A stretch of DNA of 64,000 nucleotides from Chinchilla lanigera (GCF_000276665.1 NW_004955404.1:28819299-28883298), one strand, 5' to 3'. Counted from the stretch's first letter, positions 10,471 to 22,955 are shown. A program made the numbers and translations. The notes: generated by a model from the letters alone, not told the origin.

Positions 10471-12195
10471 CCTGTAGGGTTTAGAAGGTAGCCTGTCCCC
10501 ATATAATGTAGTTACAAGTTTGTGAACTTTTTAACAGAAGCAAAAACTGGAGTAAAACAAAGAAATGCTTTGGTAGTTTGAAAATATTAATCTTGGCTTG
10601 TGGTAATACATGTACTACATTGTAGCTATTAACAACTTATACAACCTTAAATCAATATAAATTAATTTAATTATGATTTGTAATTGCATTATGTATGATC
10701 AATTTGAAACACTGCATTAAAGATAATTAGAGCTGGGCTCCATCGCTCGTCGCTCCCCTAACAGCTTAATGAAAAGGAATGTCATGTACCACCTTTGGGT
10801 TAAATCTGTAAATTAGAATAAATGCTTATTTTCCAATAAAAATGTGGTAAAATAATTGTACATTTAATAGACATTTTTATGACTCAATTGTGAATGTGTA
10901 ATGGATTTTTTGGGGGAATTGTATTATTATTTTTTCCATGGACCTACTTAAGTATTTATTAGGGTTGATTGAGCTGTCAGTGTTTTTTCAGGATCAGACC
11001 CCCAGGATTTGAATGAAGACTAACTTTTATGTAAAAATATCATGCTGTCCTCGAAGCTTGTGCCAGGAGGTCACTGCAGATGGAGGTCCGAACTTAGCAT
11101 AATGGGTTTAACATTTCCATGACATCATCAGGGAATCTGAAAGGAGTCTAAGGATAATCAGAGTGGTCATTCAGAAGAACAGTAAATATTTTATGAGGAT
11201 ATATAGAAGACAGGAAAGATGGTCAGAAAAGGTGATTCTAAGCTCCTTAGAGTTCTATAAAGGAGGCTTCTCAGTTACTCACAGTTAAAAGAGGGCTGCA
11301 TATTCTTATATTAGCAAAACTCATTTGAGAGATTCACAATGGGACCCAGATTAGTTACGAGCTGGTATAAGATCATTTTGTTCCCTAAACTCCTCATATT
11401 TTCATTACAAAGTATTTATCCTTCCTATTCTTGCAAACAGACATATATGGTCATTATTCCCAGGACTGTTTTAGTTTGTTGATTTCTTGGTATTATCTGC
11501 TATCACAAGACAGGTTCTTTACTTTCAAGGTGATTATTGAGATTACCGCAATCACATTAGAAGTGCTTGTGAATAAATTCAGTAAGCTCTGTTAATTATT
11601 CTATTTTCTATCTTTTATTAAATAATATTTGAATTTCTGTATTACTATAGGTTTTGATGGATTCACATTTATTCACCACCCGATTTCCACTTCCAAACAT
11701 TGGCAGTTATTAAAAAAACTATCTATCTATCAAGAGAGACAATAAAAAGTCCACCAAACTATATGCTTCATTTTCAGTACTTCTTAAAAATTATTATTGT
11801 ATTTTCTTGTCAGACTTTGCATGATTAGAAACAAACTTATTTTATCATCTGAAAGGTAGAAACATCCTTTGTTTCAGAATATGATTAAGTACACTTATTC
11901 CAGTTTATTATTATTCATTATTATGTTTCTGTTTTTTATCTCATTTTGGATTATGCAGACTGAACTTCTGTTATTAACCATTAAAATGTGTATTTCAAGC
12001 TCCACTTCAAAAAATGCCAACTGGAATAAGCACTGAATCTTCTTGAATTTGTTTAGTCTCATACAAAGTCCTCTCGACATTTCCAAAAAGGAACAACTTT
12101 TGTTCTTTGAAGACATAAATGCATTAAGTGTTGGAAAGGTAGATAAAATAATTTAAGCTGTAAACTTTAATTTTCTCTCCCCTAATCTTGACCTT
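10471..12195. other. AT-rich intergenic DNA
   Basis: Single-copy DNA with no recognised interspersed repeat. It contains the candidate element at 10600-10900. A small CTAT/CTATC run lies at about 11718-11731. Confidence 0.45.
10600..10900. promoter_or_regulatory. Candidate conserved AT-rich regulatory element
   Basis: A block packed with homeodomain-type cores (AATTTAATTATGA, GATAATTAG, CTTAATGA, ATAATTG). A short CpG-bearing insert (CATCGCTCGTCGCTCCC, 10741-10757) lies within otherwise very AT-rich DNA. No repeat or ORF. Inference only. Confidence 0.3.
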
Positions 12196-12390
12196 TCTAT
12201 GTACCATCCATCCTTTAAAGCTCAGATGTCATGCTATGGAGGGTTCCCTGGTCTTCAGCCAGGAAGAATGTATGTGTGAACCCTCAGGCGTTTTCTCCCA
12301 TTCTTCAGTTCCCGTCTCCCATTGCCTTCCTGTTTGCACATGTTTTGCTTCGGGTCTTTTCTACTGAAGTAAAGGCTTCTATCTTTATAT
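12196..12390 (-). repeat. Probable L2 LINE 3' fragment
   Basis: The plus strand reads as the reverse complement of the L2 3' region: 'AAAGCTCAGATGTCATGCTA' followed by a TTCCCTGGTCTTC-like segment and the pyrimidine-rich interval typical of that end. Strongly diverged. Confidence 0.45.
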
Positions 12391-15300
12391 TTCCCAGAAT
12401 GCATTACACAATATTACATGAAGTAGATAATAAGACTTCACTCACACACAAATTAAGGAATAGACAATTTTTTTCCTTATTATCATAGTGAACAGATGTA
12501 AATAATGCGGTTTCCTGCTCTTTTTTCAAGTAGTTACGCTTTACCCTGGTGGTATCACAAGCTGGATAAATGGCAACACTGATCTTTTCAAATTGGGTTT
12601 ATTTTCATCTCAATATTTGATCTTAAAATTATATGCTGTGCCAATTAGAACTTAGTTTTGCAAAAAGTATTGCTGTTTTTTTTTAAAAAAACACTGTCAA
12701 TGAGGAAACTATTTTAAGTATTGTAATTTCCTTTATTTGATTTGTGAAAACAAAATTTGCACACCTTCATCATGTTATTGCAATGAGTTACAGACTATTT
12801 TCATAGCTAATAGATCTGACTCTTTTGCCTATTATTTATGTCATCCTGGGAAGGTTTTGCCTTAAAAATTTGGCACTATGTGGTCTTCGGATATTAACAT
12901 GAGGATGTCTCTGCTTGATTTATTCTTTCTTTCCCCTTTGCACAGTCACTGAATATTGCAGTGTAATGATTTCTGCAAGTGGACTAGTCAAATGCCAAAT
13001 AAATCATTCCTTTGTAAGATGCAAAGTTTAAAGCACCGGTTAGCAAGTTTTGCTTCTTGGTAATGGGGCTCAGCAAATTTTATATTCTGACACATTTTAT
13101 AACCCTTCAGAGTAGGTACAGTAATTATAAATGGCTCTACCTCCACACCCTATAGGTGCCAGCCTCTGCTCTAAATTTCTCTGAGAATGTTTTTGCTTGC
13201 ACTTGAGTAATTTTTAATGGTTTATAGTACAATTTGCTCAGTACATCAAAATAACACTGTTATTTTGTGGGTTGCTGATACCTATTGGTTTATAACAAGG
13301 GAAGGGACTATAAATGCTCTTAACAAAGGAAAGGATGCTCAGTGTAGGTCTAAATAAAGAAACATAAATGAGGTTGATCACTTCTCTTTGTATATATAAA
13401 ATCTATCTGGCATTTTAAAACAGCAAAGCAATTATATTTGCAATGGCTTGTAATCCTAGTTCCTCAAACTGAGGGAATGTCTTTCATGCTCTAAGTTTTT
13501 CTTTGTCTACAAGAGATAAGAAAACACAATGTTTCTAGGTTCAATGCTTTCTACACTAAACAAACCCCAAAAGGGGAAATGAACTGGTTATGGTTCTGTA
13601 CATTAAATTTCATGACTTGAAGCCATAGTGACCAAACATCTTGTTAATCAAAATCCATATTTTCTTCATATTTTGAGCTGTTTGCCAAACAAAGAGAAGG
13701 CAAAAACTCTACTCTTACTCATTTCTACATTAAATGTAGAAACATTAAAAATTAGATTAGGAAATAGATGAGTATAATGACCTTACTTTCAATCATGTAC
13801 TGCCAGCTAAGTATTTGAGACTGAAAAATTGCCCTAATGAAGCTATTTGAAGGCTTTTGTGGACAACTGCTTCCTCTTTGAAGATTAAATGAATGATGTT
13901 GATGTGATTAATCTTAGTACAGGGAGTGATGCAGCAGCTAGAAAATACCTTGGTGATTTTCATAATTAAACTGAATCAACATTTCAAAGAAATGCCAGTG
14001 TTATCACTTGTATATTAGAATTACATTCATTAGACAGAAGAAACAAATAATTTGAGCAAACAAGATTTTCCTTTTGGTGTATTGAGACTTCTGTCATGTC
14101 TCAGAGTATCTTACCATAAATCATCATTACTGTTTAATTTTGTCCTTGCCTTTTTAGCTGTTTTTGTATCTCTGTGTGCATGTGTAGTACAGTTAATGAT
14201 TCAAAGCATCTTGCTTCTCCTTTACTTATTTTGAACCTTTGAATTTTATCTTCTCTTAACCCCACTTCCAAAGCAGCTGTCATTTCACTATGATCTTAGA
14301 TAGATAATATTTAAGAAATTTGGTTTCTAGTAAAGTTGATTCCTGACAATTGTTTTGGCTACCTTACAGAAAATGAAGGAAATCATAACTCTTATATCTT
14401 CATGTATCTTTGATGTATTTAGATATCATAGTGCATTGCTATCTTTACCCATTTATTAATTGTAAATAATTTCTTTAAAAAGTTTTTTCCTTAGAACGAT
14501 AACCCCAAAAGAAAGTTACACATTTTAGTATTTTATGGAGAATTCAAATAAGAAAATAATTAGTATCATTCCCAATCACACTATGAGAAATTGTCTTGAT
14601 CAACTAGGAACAGTTCATCTGACTTTTTGGTGTAAGTACAAGCTAGGTTCAAGGGATAAGGTTTACTGCATCAATAGAAGCACAGTATGCTACTTGTTCT
14701 ATCACCATTTTAAATTATTTTAAAGGTTTCTGGGTGACTCCTGGTAACCCTGATATTTGCAGTACTCTTCCAGCAGATGCACAATCTTTCCTTTCCTGGT
14801 TGTTTAATAGAAATAAGAAAAGCTCTCTTCAACCTGCTGGATAAAGGACTGGTGTTTTCTTCAGGGACCCTAATTTGAGTTCAACCTACACTCTCAAGTG
14901 AAATGAATTTGGTATCTGTCATGGAGTTGATGGTGACTGAAAGTACTGTACTCATCCTCAAACCTGTTTTTTCCTATAACTTTGTAATGGATAAAATGCT
15001 GAAATTATCAAGTGCAAAGCAGCTCAGGAACAAAATTAAAATGAATAGTGTACCAGAATTAGTGTAGATGCTGGCTGGTACATATTCCTGGAGACAAAAA
15101 CCCAGTTAAGACACAGCTGATGGTCTGTAATGTTCTGGCATTCTTCACAAAGTTGCCTTGGTATGCATGCCTCAGATATCAGATAGTTACCTGTTCTTAG
15201 AAGTTGCCAGCTAATCATAATAGCAGATGAAATACAATATTGGGTTACCACATTTGAGACTTTGGTATGTTCAGCTGAGTGACTTTTTAGCACACAGACT

Positions 15301-15919
15301 ACTCAGATCAAATATAAGTTACTTCTGAACCAAAAGTGCAGTTTTCTCTCAGCTTCTTCCTTCCCTGCTTGTGAGCATTAACCACTGTAGTCACAGTAGG
15401 CAGAGGACAGGAGGAGAAGAGATTCAGGATGACGACTGTGAGGGGACCTGCTAAGAACGAATGCTCAGAAAATCTGCCCTCTATAGCGTGTTTGCCAAAA
15501 GGGAGAGGGGAAACCAGAGCCTGGCTGGAGGATGAGGGAGGATAGGAAAGCAACCCAATTTTCTCAGGCAGCCAACAGTCCAGTACACTAGAGGTACATG
15601 AAGGAATAGCGGGTGTTGTGAAAAGGGAGCAAGGCATGTGGAAGCAGGTTATAGCAGATGTGTGTGGAGTAAAGGATCCTAAATCAGTGGGTCATGCAAA
15701 AGGAAAGAGACAGAGACCTAGGTGGGAAAACTGAAGTTACAGGAATAGTGTAGACAGGAGACCTGCAATAAAGAGCCCAGCTCTGCTGGTGGCACTGCCT
15801 TGTGACTAACTAGAAACTGCATCCTCGAGAAGAAGCTTGTTCGGAGAAGTCTACAAATATAATTCACAGACATCTGCTGGCCACTTCCAGAGAGCTGAAG
15901 GCAACGGGAGATAATTGCT
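12391..15919. other. AT-rich intergenic DNA
   Basis: Mostly single-copy with no recognised transposon. Repeat-free patches at about 12880-13150 and 13820-13990 have enhancer-like texture. ORFs of 60-109 codons (for example minus 15308-15637) have no recognisable domain. Confidence 0.4.
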
Positions 15920-16010
15920 CAATAAATCATTTGTATCCAGCACTCTTTCTTTCTTTTCTGGAATGCTGTACAAAGTTGGAAATGATTCGAGAGATTATGA
16001 AGTTGCTCCT
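15920..16010 (+). repeat. Unclassified repeat, direct copy 1
   Basis: Begins CAATAAATCA and continues through a pyrimidine-rich run, TTTCTGGAATGCTGTA and AAGTTGGAAAT. It aligns with 17621-17707 at roughly three-quarters identity with small gaps. A polyadenylation-signal-like AATAAA followed by a pyrimidine run recalls the R/U5 part of an LTR, but the family was not identified. Confidence 0.5.
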
Positions 16011-16895
16011 TTTTCTCTTTCTAGAACTCTGGCATGTTCCTGAACTATCTCACTTCACCTTTTTTTTTTAACTTCTCTGATGACACATTTAGACATCCCT
16101 GCCTGCTTCTGCATCACTAGTTTTGGCCAGGTTATCTCTAGTATCACCTTTCCCCCAGACATTATTATTAGATGTGTGTCTCCTCTCTTACTTTCATTTC
16201 TGTTCTTTTTTATGGATAGGACACAATGCCCCCTGCCTCACAGCTGATTTTCCATAATAGTGATCTAAAGAGAAGGTGGCAGTGTGAACATTTTACGCAG
16301 CCTGCTTTCCCTCCAGGCAGGTCTCATGGTTCTAACACATTTCAGCTGAAATATGAGTTTGAAATATCTCTAGTGGACAGAGATCACAAAGATGGAGTAC
16401 AAATCAAAATGGACTAATGATGAGTCCTGAAACTGGCTCTTTTGGATGCTCTTCTCTCATGTTAAAAATAAACATATATTGATCTTTACCTTGCAGTGTT
16501 TTCTCCTGTTCAATTTTGCTAATAGTGAAACAAGCATTTAGTGATCCCCTACACTTCAAGAGAAGCTTTGTTTCTGTTATGTAGCAAAACACATTTTTGA
16601 GGTAATACCTTTTAACCCAATATTGACTTCATCCTCATAGGAATTCAACTTTCACTATAAATTTCAGGATTTCCATAAACTTCTCCATTGAACTATCTCA
16701 TTTAATTTCTCATTGTTCTGAAATATGTGGTGAGACTGGCTTCTCCACTGCCCTAGGGATGCTCCACGCTCTCTGTTCTCACCAAGATTTCTTCCTTCTT
16801 GCCTGGCTACGGGACTATATCTTCCAAGTTCCAAGTTCATTTGACTTTCTCTATAGAGTCTATTAAAACCTCATATAAAGTCTATTCTAACCTCA
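16011..16895. other. Intergenic DNA between unclassified repeat copies
   Basis: No recognised family. It could be the body of the same unclassified element as 15920-16010 and 16896-16980, but no coding remnant is visible. Confidence 0.35.
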
Positions 16896-16980
16896 GTTGC
16901 TTGCTACTGGCCAGGTACAAACTGCACAGGATTGGGCCTTCTATAAATAGGAATCTATGTAGGAGCTCCAGCCTGAATTA
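16896..16980 (+). repeat. Unclassified repeat, inverted copy A
   Basis: About 86 bp that recurs in reverse complement at 17822-17907 with about 9 mismatches, nearly all transitions. It contains TTGCTACTGGCCAGGTACAA in near-identical form and a TATA-box-like CTATAAATAGGAA. Boundaries are sharp by eye. The TATA-like motif suggests an LTR fragment, but the family is unknown. Confidence 0.7.
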
Positions 16981-17074
16981 TAAGTCCCAATTTTTCTCTT
17001 ATGCCCAAATTTTCTGTTTTATCTGTAAATTCATATAACTCTTACTATTTTGTACATAAATATAACATTGTGTA

Positions 17075-17190
17075 ATAGCATAGGTCATGGAATCAGAATG
17101 CCTGGATTTGAATGTTGGTTATCAGTTGCATAACTCCAGAAAAATTCTATAAATTTTCCATGTTCATTTTATAGTATAGGCAATAAGAAA
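17075..17190 (+). repeat. MIR SINE
   Basis: Matches the MIR core: 'GGAATCAGAATGCCTGGATT' (17090-17109), TGAATG, then a diverged TTATCAGTTGCATAACTCC segment. Old and degraded. Confidence 0.65.
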
Positions 17191-17620
17191 AGTTAATGCA
17201 TTAATATAAAACCATTTAATGCAGTACCAGACGGCAATATCTGACTAGAATAAGCATGATGTGTTTGTCATAATTTATGTCCTTGTATTTTTGTTCAGCC
17301 ATTCATTAAACAATGGGAAACAGAGCTGTATTTTATTCCCTTTAGCTATTCCTGGAATGACAAGAGAGAACCATGTACAAAGAAACATTTCACTACTTGC
17401 TTATGGATTGATTATGTCAATTAAATTACAGTATCTCTTCTAATGCACTAAGTGGCCAGAGAAATTTACTGAGGATTAGACTAAGAAGAGTGTGATTCTC
17501 TTTTAGGGAGGCTCTAATCTTATAAACACCCCCAAGCCACAAAAAAAGTCAAGAGGAAAATGAGCAGCTGTCCAACTCTTTGTGTTGGAGATGAAGAGCT
17601 TTTGTCTGTATTACTGCCAC
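17191..17620. other. Intergenic DNA, nothing recognised
   Basis: AT-rich with no recognised family or coding sequence. Confidence 0.4.
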
Positions 17621-17707
17621 CAATAAATCACTCTTATTCAGCATACTTTTTTTTTCTGGAACACTGTAAGAAGTTGGAAATTATCAAAACGTTATGAAAT
17701 TACTCCC
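17621..17707 (+). repeat. Unclassified repeat, direct copy 2
   Basis: Partner of 15920-16010, sharing CAATAAATCA, the following T-rich run, TCTGGAACACTGTAAGAAG and TTGGAAATTATC. It lies about 1.7 kb away in the same orientation. Confidence 0.5.
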
Positions 17708-17821
17708 TGTTTACAAGCATAAACATTTTTATTATTCTCATAACAGGCCACTTTAACTATATGGTAATAGCTCTTTGATATTCTGACATCATTCTTGTGT
17801 AATTTTCAGAGACAGGAAAAA

Positions 17822-17907
17822 ATAATTTAGGCTGGAACTCCTACGTAGGTTCCTATTTATAGGAGGCCCAATTCCGTGGAGTTTGTACCTGGCCAGTAGC
17901 AAACAAC
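17822..17907 (-). repeat. Unclassified repeat, inverted copy B
   Basis: Reverse-complement partner of 16896-16980 at about 90% identity, including the GCTACTGGCCAGGTACAAAC core and the CTATAAATAGGAACC motif. The two arms are separated by about 840 bp and could fold into a hairpin in RNA. Confidence 0.7.
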
Positions 17908-18171
17908 TCTTCTCCAGATCCCCTATTTTAAATGGAGGAAAAAATGGGTAGAAATATGCATTGATTCTTTTTTGCCTACTTATTACTGGGAAGTTGCACA
18001 GATCCTTTCCTATGTGGTGATAACTCATGCCATCTCCTCTTTGTGACAACAGTGAATAGCATTGGGAGTAGGGAGTAGTCATGTAGACACTAGGAACCAT
18101 CTTGTAGTTCTGGAAGGACTTTTAGAAGGCATGGACAGTCTAGAAAGGTGATCTGTGCTGGAGTGAGCAGT

Positions 18172-18206
<35 letters not shown>
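18172..18206. repeat. (GT)n microsatellite
   Basis: Pure GT dinucleotide run of about 17 units. Confidence 0.97.
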
Positions 18207-18209
<3 letters not shown>

Positions 18210-20486
18210 GTGTTTGTGCATTTGTGCATGTAGCTAGGGATAGGAAAGCAAGTAGTTGGGGCAAGAGAGTAATAAGTTGGGATAAGGAGAAAGGAGATGC
18301 AGGTTGGGGAAGGTATGCACTATTGTAATTGGTTTAATATTTCTATTATCTCAGTACAGGTATACTACTAGATGATGTTCTTCCACATAGGAATAGCAAC
18401 ATTACATCTAGGACACAGACGGGGCTTATGTAGGAATCTACTGTATTTCTTATTCTCCTTGAAAAATCAAACATAATTTTGACTATATATACATAATCAT
18501 AATTATGTACAAAATATTCTAATCAGTCCTTTGTGACTTACTTTTGGTTTTATTGAATATATCAATTTATCTTTAAATGAGTATGTAGAATAATTAACAT
18601 TAACTTTAAAGGAAATTTAACTAAACAATTGATATAAAATAAGTCTGAAGAAAATCATACTGCTCATTGTGTTGAAATCTTATTTTAAAAACAATTCATT
18701 CTCTATGGATCATATATAAAGTACTCAAACACTATAATTTTTTATGTAGTGTCAACTCGATCCCAATTTCCAATGTTAGTTTAAATGTTGTTCAGAGTTA
18801 ATCTCATTTCCTTTTGGAAAACACATATGAAGAAATTTTTCTATCAAAACTTGTAGAGGGAACACAGCAAATTTTGTTTCTGCCCTTTTTTTCTTGTTCA
18901 ACCTTCTTCCTTGACCTAAATACACTCCAGCTGGACTGTAAGATTCAGAACATCTGTCTACAGTCTTTTGCAGAATCCCTCCAGAGGCTTAGTTTTGCTC
19001 TTTATTGTATATTTCTAACACAGTAGAAGCCATGAAGACATTTAGTTTCCCTACAGGTCCCGGACTGTCTGTCAGTGGCAGCAATTTATGCTCTTATGAC
19101 CACTCACTTCTGCATACTGTTAGATTCTGTATTAGGAGCTCATAGATCCAGTGATGTATGGTTAATTATATGAGCAACAATATCTGTTTTATAATCTTTT
19201 TTAAAAAAGAAATATTTTCTTTTTTTAGTTGTTCAGTGCTTCAGATCCCTAAAAATCATATTGCTCATTATGCCTGTTAATTTCTATGATTTAGACTTGC
19301 AGTGCTACCAGCTTAGGCAGATGTGGTGTTAAAACCATAAATGTATCTCATGAGGCATTTTATTTTGCCATGGAAATGTTGAATCAAAAAATATGTATAT
19401 ACTAGAACTTTTCACCTATTTGTTATAAACTTCACCATGTCATACTAAAATGTGGGAAACATAACTGAACTCATTTTATGTAAATTTACTGTCAACATAC
19501 CAGATTATTGTAATTCTCTTCATTACTTTTGACAAAGAGCCAACTCTGAATTAAGATTAGGTATCTTTCCTTGCTAGCCATTTCTTGTCCACAGATTATC
19601 CATTATTTGATTTCAGAAAGGGAAAAACACTCTCGAGATACTGGAATTTCTAATGTGAACCATTGCAATGGGCGTGGCTCAGTTTGTTACATGGAAGTGA
19701 AGACCAATTTTACTTTTACAATGGAAAAACAATCCTGTGGGCTGTTGTCAATTTACTGAGACTTAATCAAAGCTTAGCTGACTCCCAAGTCCTGTAAACA
19801 AGAAGTTCTGGGAACAAAAGCATATCTGCTTTGGCTCTTGGAAGGTGCACTCAAAGTCTGGAGTGGAAAAGAGGAGGCATAGGATGACCATGTGGCGCCA
19901 TAGAAAGGGATGAAGAAAGAATGGGATTGTCATGTGCCTGGACCACCTCCTCTCCATGGACATAATCACTATGTGTGGCAAGCGTAGGCTACTAAAAAAA
20001 ACAGGCAGGAAAAACTGAGGGTTGCAGAGTACAAAGATTTTTGTGGTTATAGGTAATTAAGAGATAAAGAGGTTAAAAAGAGCTAAGTACATGAGTAGGT
20101 GAAATTAATTATGAAATTAACAATGATTCTACATGGGCTGGCTTGCTGAGTAGAGAAATTTGGTAATACCTACTAAATAGGAAATGGGATAGATACCCCA
20201 GGAATATGAGTGTTTTATCCTCCATCTTGATCACCTTGTGGTGTAGGACAGTTAATCTAATTATTTTTAAATATCAGTGTGGATAACTGTACAACTCTAA
20301 GCTTTGTTTCCATCTGTTTATTTATAAAGTGTAAAGTCCAAAGAAGGATTGATAGTTGACTGATTAGGAGCTGTTTGGAAGATCACATTTAAATCCATAC
20401 TCCTTGAATGGGAGTAATTGTTCCTTATTTTAACAAAACAAACCAGAGCCAAATAATGAAAAAGTTAAAAAAAAGAAAAGGACTGT
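18207..20486. other. AT-rich intergenic DNA
   Basis: No confident repeat. A weak MIR-like stretch is visible at about 20260-20340. ORFs of 62-72 codons have no recognisable content. Confidence 0.4.
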
Positions 20487-20638
20487 CTGGGTGTGGTTGC
20501 ACACACCTGTGATCTCAGCACTGGAGAGGCTAAGGCAAGAGGATCTCCTTGAGTTTGAGGCCGGTCTAGGCTACATAAGGGAATTCAAGGCCAGCTACAA
20601 TAGCCAGATCGATCTCAAAAAATAAAACAAAACAAAAA
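20487..20638 (+). repeat. B1 SINE with internal duplication
   Basis: Starts CTGGGTGTGGTTGCACACAC, then TGTGATCTCAGCACTGG, GGCTAAGGCAAGAGGATC and GAGTTTGAGGCC. A duplicated 'AGGCTACATAAGGGAATTCA' / CAAGGCCAGCTACA segment follows, ending GATCTCAAAA with an A-rich tail. This is the rodent 7SL-derived B1 layout with its internal tandem duplication. Confidence 0.93.
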
Positions 20639-20959
20639 CTACTGGAAGGTAGAATTTGTTTTTCTTTTTGTGCCATCAGTACTGAGCTGAGCCCCTGACA
20701 TTTCTTAGGCACTCCATAGGGGGTGGTAGTGCATGATGTCAAACAATTTCAAGATGACATTGGGTTCTTCTGGGAGGAAAATGGGTTCATGAAAGGCATT
20801 TTATGAGTGTAGTTAGACATGTTGATTATGCTCATTCTGTTTCATTCTTATCAGAAGTAAAGGCATTTGTCATTGTTTTGCATTTGTTGGGTGACCTGTC
20901 TGATACGCAGTGACGTTTGTAGTAGGCAGGCTGTAAGAGTGTCTGTCTGTAGTGACTTC

Positions 20960-21465
20960 TGCTTGCTGGTATCAGTTCATGCCTTGTGTGGCCCTATCCC
21001 CACAAGATAAGAGGTCCAGGGTCTAGTGACTTGCTTCTAGTGAACAGAACAGAGCAAGAGTTATGGCACATCATTTCTGAGATTAGCTTGTAAGGAGACT
21101 CACCTGCTTGCCGGTGCTCTTTTGCACACTCTCTGGAGTCCCTTATCCTGGAGAAGGCAAGCTACCTTGTGAGCAGTCCTATGAAGAGACCCATGGTGAG
21201 GACCTAGCCCCTGAGTCCAATAGCCCAGCAACAAACGACAGTGTGAGCAAAGTTTTAGCTGATCCTTAGCACCAGTTGTCTTGAGATGACCATGACTGGA
21301 ACAGACAGCTGGCCTGTAGCCGCATGAAAGACCTTGAATGAGAAGGACTCAGCTAAACCACATCCTAGGTTCCTAAACCACAAAAATTTGGGCTAATAAA
21401 CTGTTTATTATATTACATAGCTAAGTTTTGGTATGATTTATGTAGCACTAGGTAGCTAATACACT
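20960..21465 (+). mobile_element. MLT1-type MaLR LTR (ERVL-related)
   Basis: Ordered matches to the mammalian MLT1 LTR. These include ACTTGCTTCTAGTGAACAGA, the ATGGCACATCATTTCTGAGA region, GCTCTTTTGCACACTCTCTG, GAAGGCAAGCTACC, 'TGTGAGCAGTCCTATG', the region after TGAGAAGGACTCAGCTAAAC, GGCTAATAAACTG (polyadenylation region) and the terminal CTAAGTTTTGGTATGATTTA ... GCTAATACACT. It is an ancient solitary LTR; no internal coding sequence is present. Confidence 0.85.
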
Positions 21466-21559
21466 GTTAAAATAGAAAAACTACTTAGATGAAATGCTTT
21501 AAAAAGAGAATTTTTTTCTGCTAATATTTTTTTGTTGCTGCTGAGGGATCTAAAGACAA

Positions 21560-21617
21560 AGACAGACAGGAAGAAGAGCACTAGAGTGGGAAAAGAGAAG
21601 AGGAGAGGCCAAGAAGA

Positions 21618-21664
<47 letters not shown>

Positions 21665-21785
21665 GAGGAGAGAGAGAGGGAGAGGAGTGAGGGAAGGAGA
21701 GAAAGAGAGACAGAGAGACAGACAGACAGACAGACAGAGACAGAGAGAGATAGAGAGAGAGAGACAGAAAAAGAAAGAGAAAGAC
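21560..21785. repeat. GA-rich polypurine tract with (GACA)n
   Basis: An almost pure purine strand made of GA dinucleotides, GGAGA units, a (GACA)n run at about 21716-21737 and AAAGA units. It is long enough for triplex (H-DNA) formation. Minus-strand Ser-Leu-rich frames of 106-129 codons are artefacts of this tract. Confidence 0.95.
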
Positions 21786-22734
21786 TGTAGCCTTGAAGAC
21801 CTGACCTGACTGCATATTTGCTCCCAAACATGTCTTCAAATACATGAAAGCTGGTTATATAGAGAAACATAAAAAATTAATCTATTTGTTCTGTATGTAC
21901 AGAACAGGAGAATATATTCTTGTAAAACAAGAATTTTAGTATTCTAAATGAATAATAATATTAACTATTGACATTTTAAAAAGTATTTTAAAAATGTGAA
22001 AAATACTTTTTAGAGGGAAAGCAAAAAGGCTGGTAAAGTTTACATTGTTATGAAATTTGCTACATGCAAGTTCATTTTAAATACGATTTTAAGTCTTTTA
22101 CATTAATTTATTTATACTAATGACTACAGATATTTGCTAACATATGTAAACTTATTTTATTACTCTTTTGGAAATCTACATTGCAGTTCACTTGCTTGTA
22201 CATTCAGTTATCATATTTGTCATGTATCTAATCATAGTAAGTTTCAGTATCCTGTAGGCTTTGCTAATACCAAGGAGTTAAATTATCTTCAGAATGATAT
22301 TCTATTTGTGAGTATATTCTGTCTGAGAAGATATTGAGTTTTATTAACTATGATTCTGAAGCTTCTAAAAATTCTTGGGCTGGAGAGAAATGTTTTTTTT
22401 CTTTATTCTTGCCACATATGGTAATTTTTCGAATCCATTATTTTTATAGCATGTCATTTAAATATGAATATTTTAGAAGTTAATTGCAAAGATCATAACT
22501 GTGATAGCTGCAAAAAGCACACTGAAACCAGTTATATCTTTTTAATCAAAGACAGAGTCTGAAGAAAATACTTTTTCATTTCTTCCTCCTCATGTAATCA
22601 ATGCATATTTATTACTACCCACAGGCACTGTACTAATATCTGTATACCTTTTTTATTCATTCAGTGAGAGGTTTCTAAATTCACCTAACCCATGAAGATT
22701 TAATTGAAGTCATCATTATCACCCCTTAAAATTG
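21786..22734. other. AT-rich intergenic DNA
   Basis: No recognised family apart from short A/T-rich runs. Nothing coding. Confidence 0.45.
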
Positions 22735-22955
22735 CGGAGTGCTTTGTAGTTTACAAAATGTTTTCACATACCTCAAACCGTTAGTGATTCCCCATGACCC
22801 TCAGTGTAAAAAAGGCATTCATTATTATTCCCACTTATAAAGGAGGAAATTGTAGATAAGAGAATTTGGGTGGCTTACAGAATCACAGGGTTAGAAACCT
22901 GTACGCTTGGGTCAAGAATCTGTCTACTAACTCCAAGCCCCATGCTCATTCTGTA
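22735..22955 (-). repeat. MIR SINE
   Basis: The plus strand reads as reverse-complement MIR: TTTACAAAATGTTTTCACAT, CTCAAACCGTTAGTGATTCC, TTATTATTCCCACTTATAAA, GGAGGAAATTG, a diverged 'GGGTGGCTTACAGAATCACA' and AACTCCAAGCCC. The order fits a nearly full-length old copy. Confidence 0.75.

Noticed and set aside
21456..21870. Ser/Leu-rich minus-strand ORFs of 106 and 129 codons
   Set aside because: Products of the polypurine GA tract.
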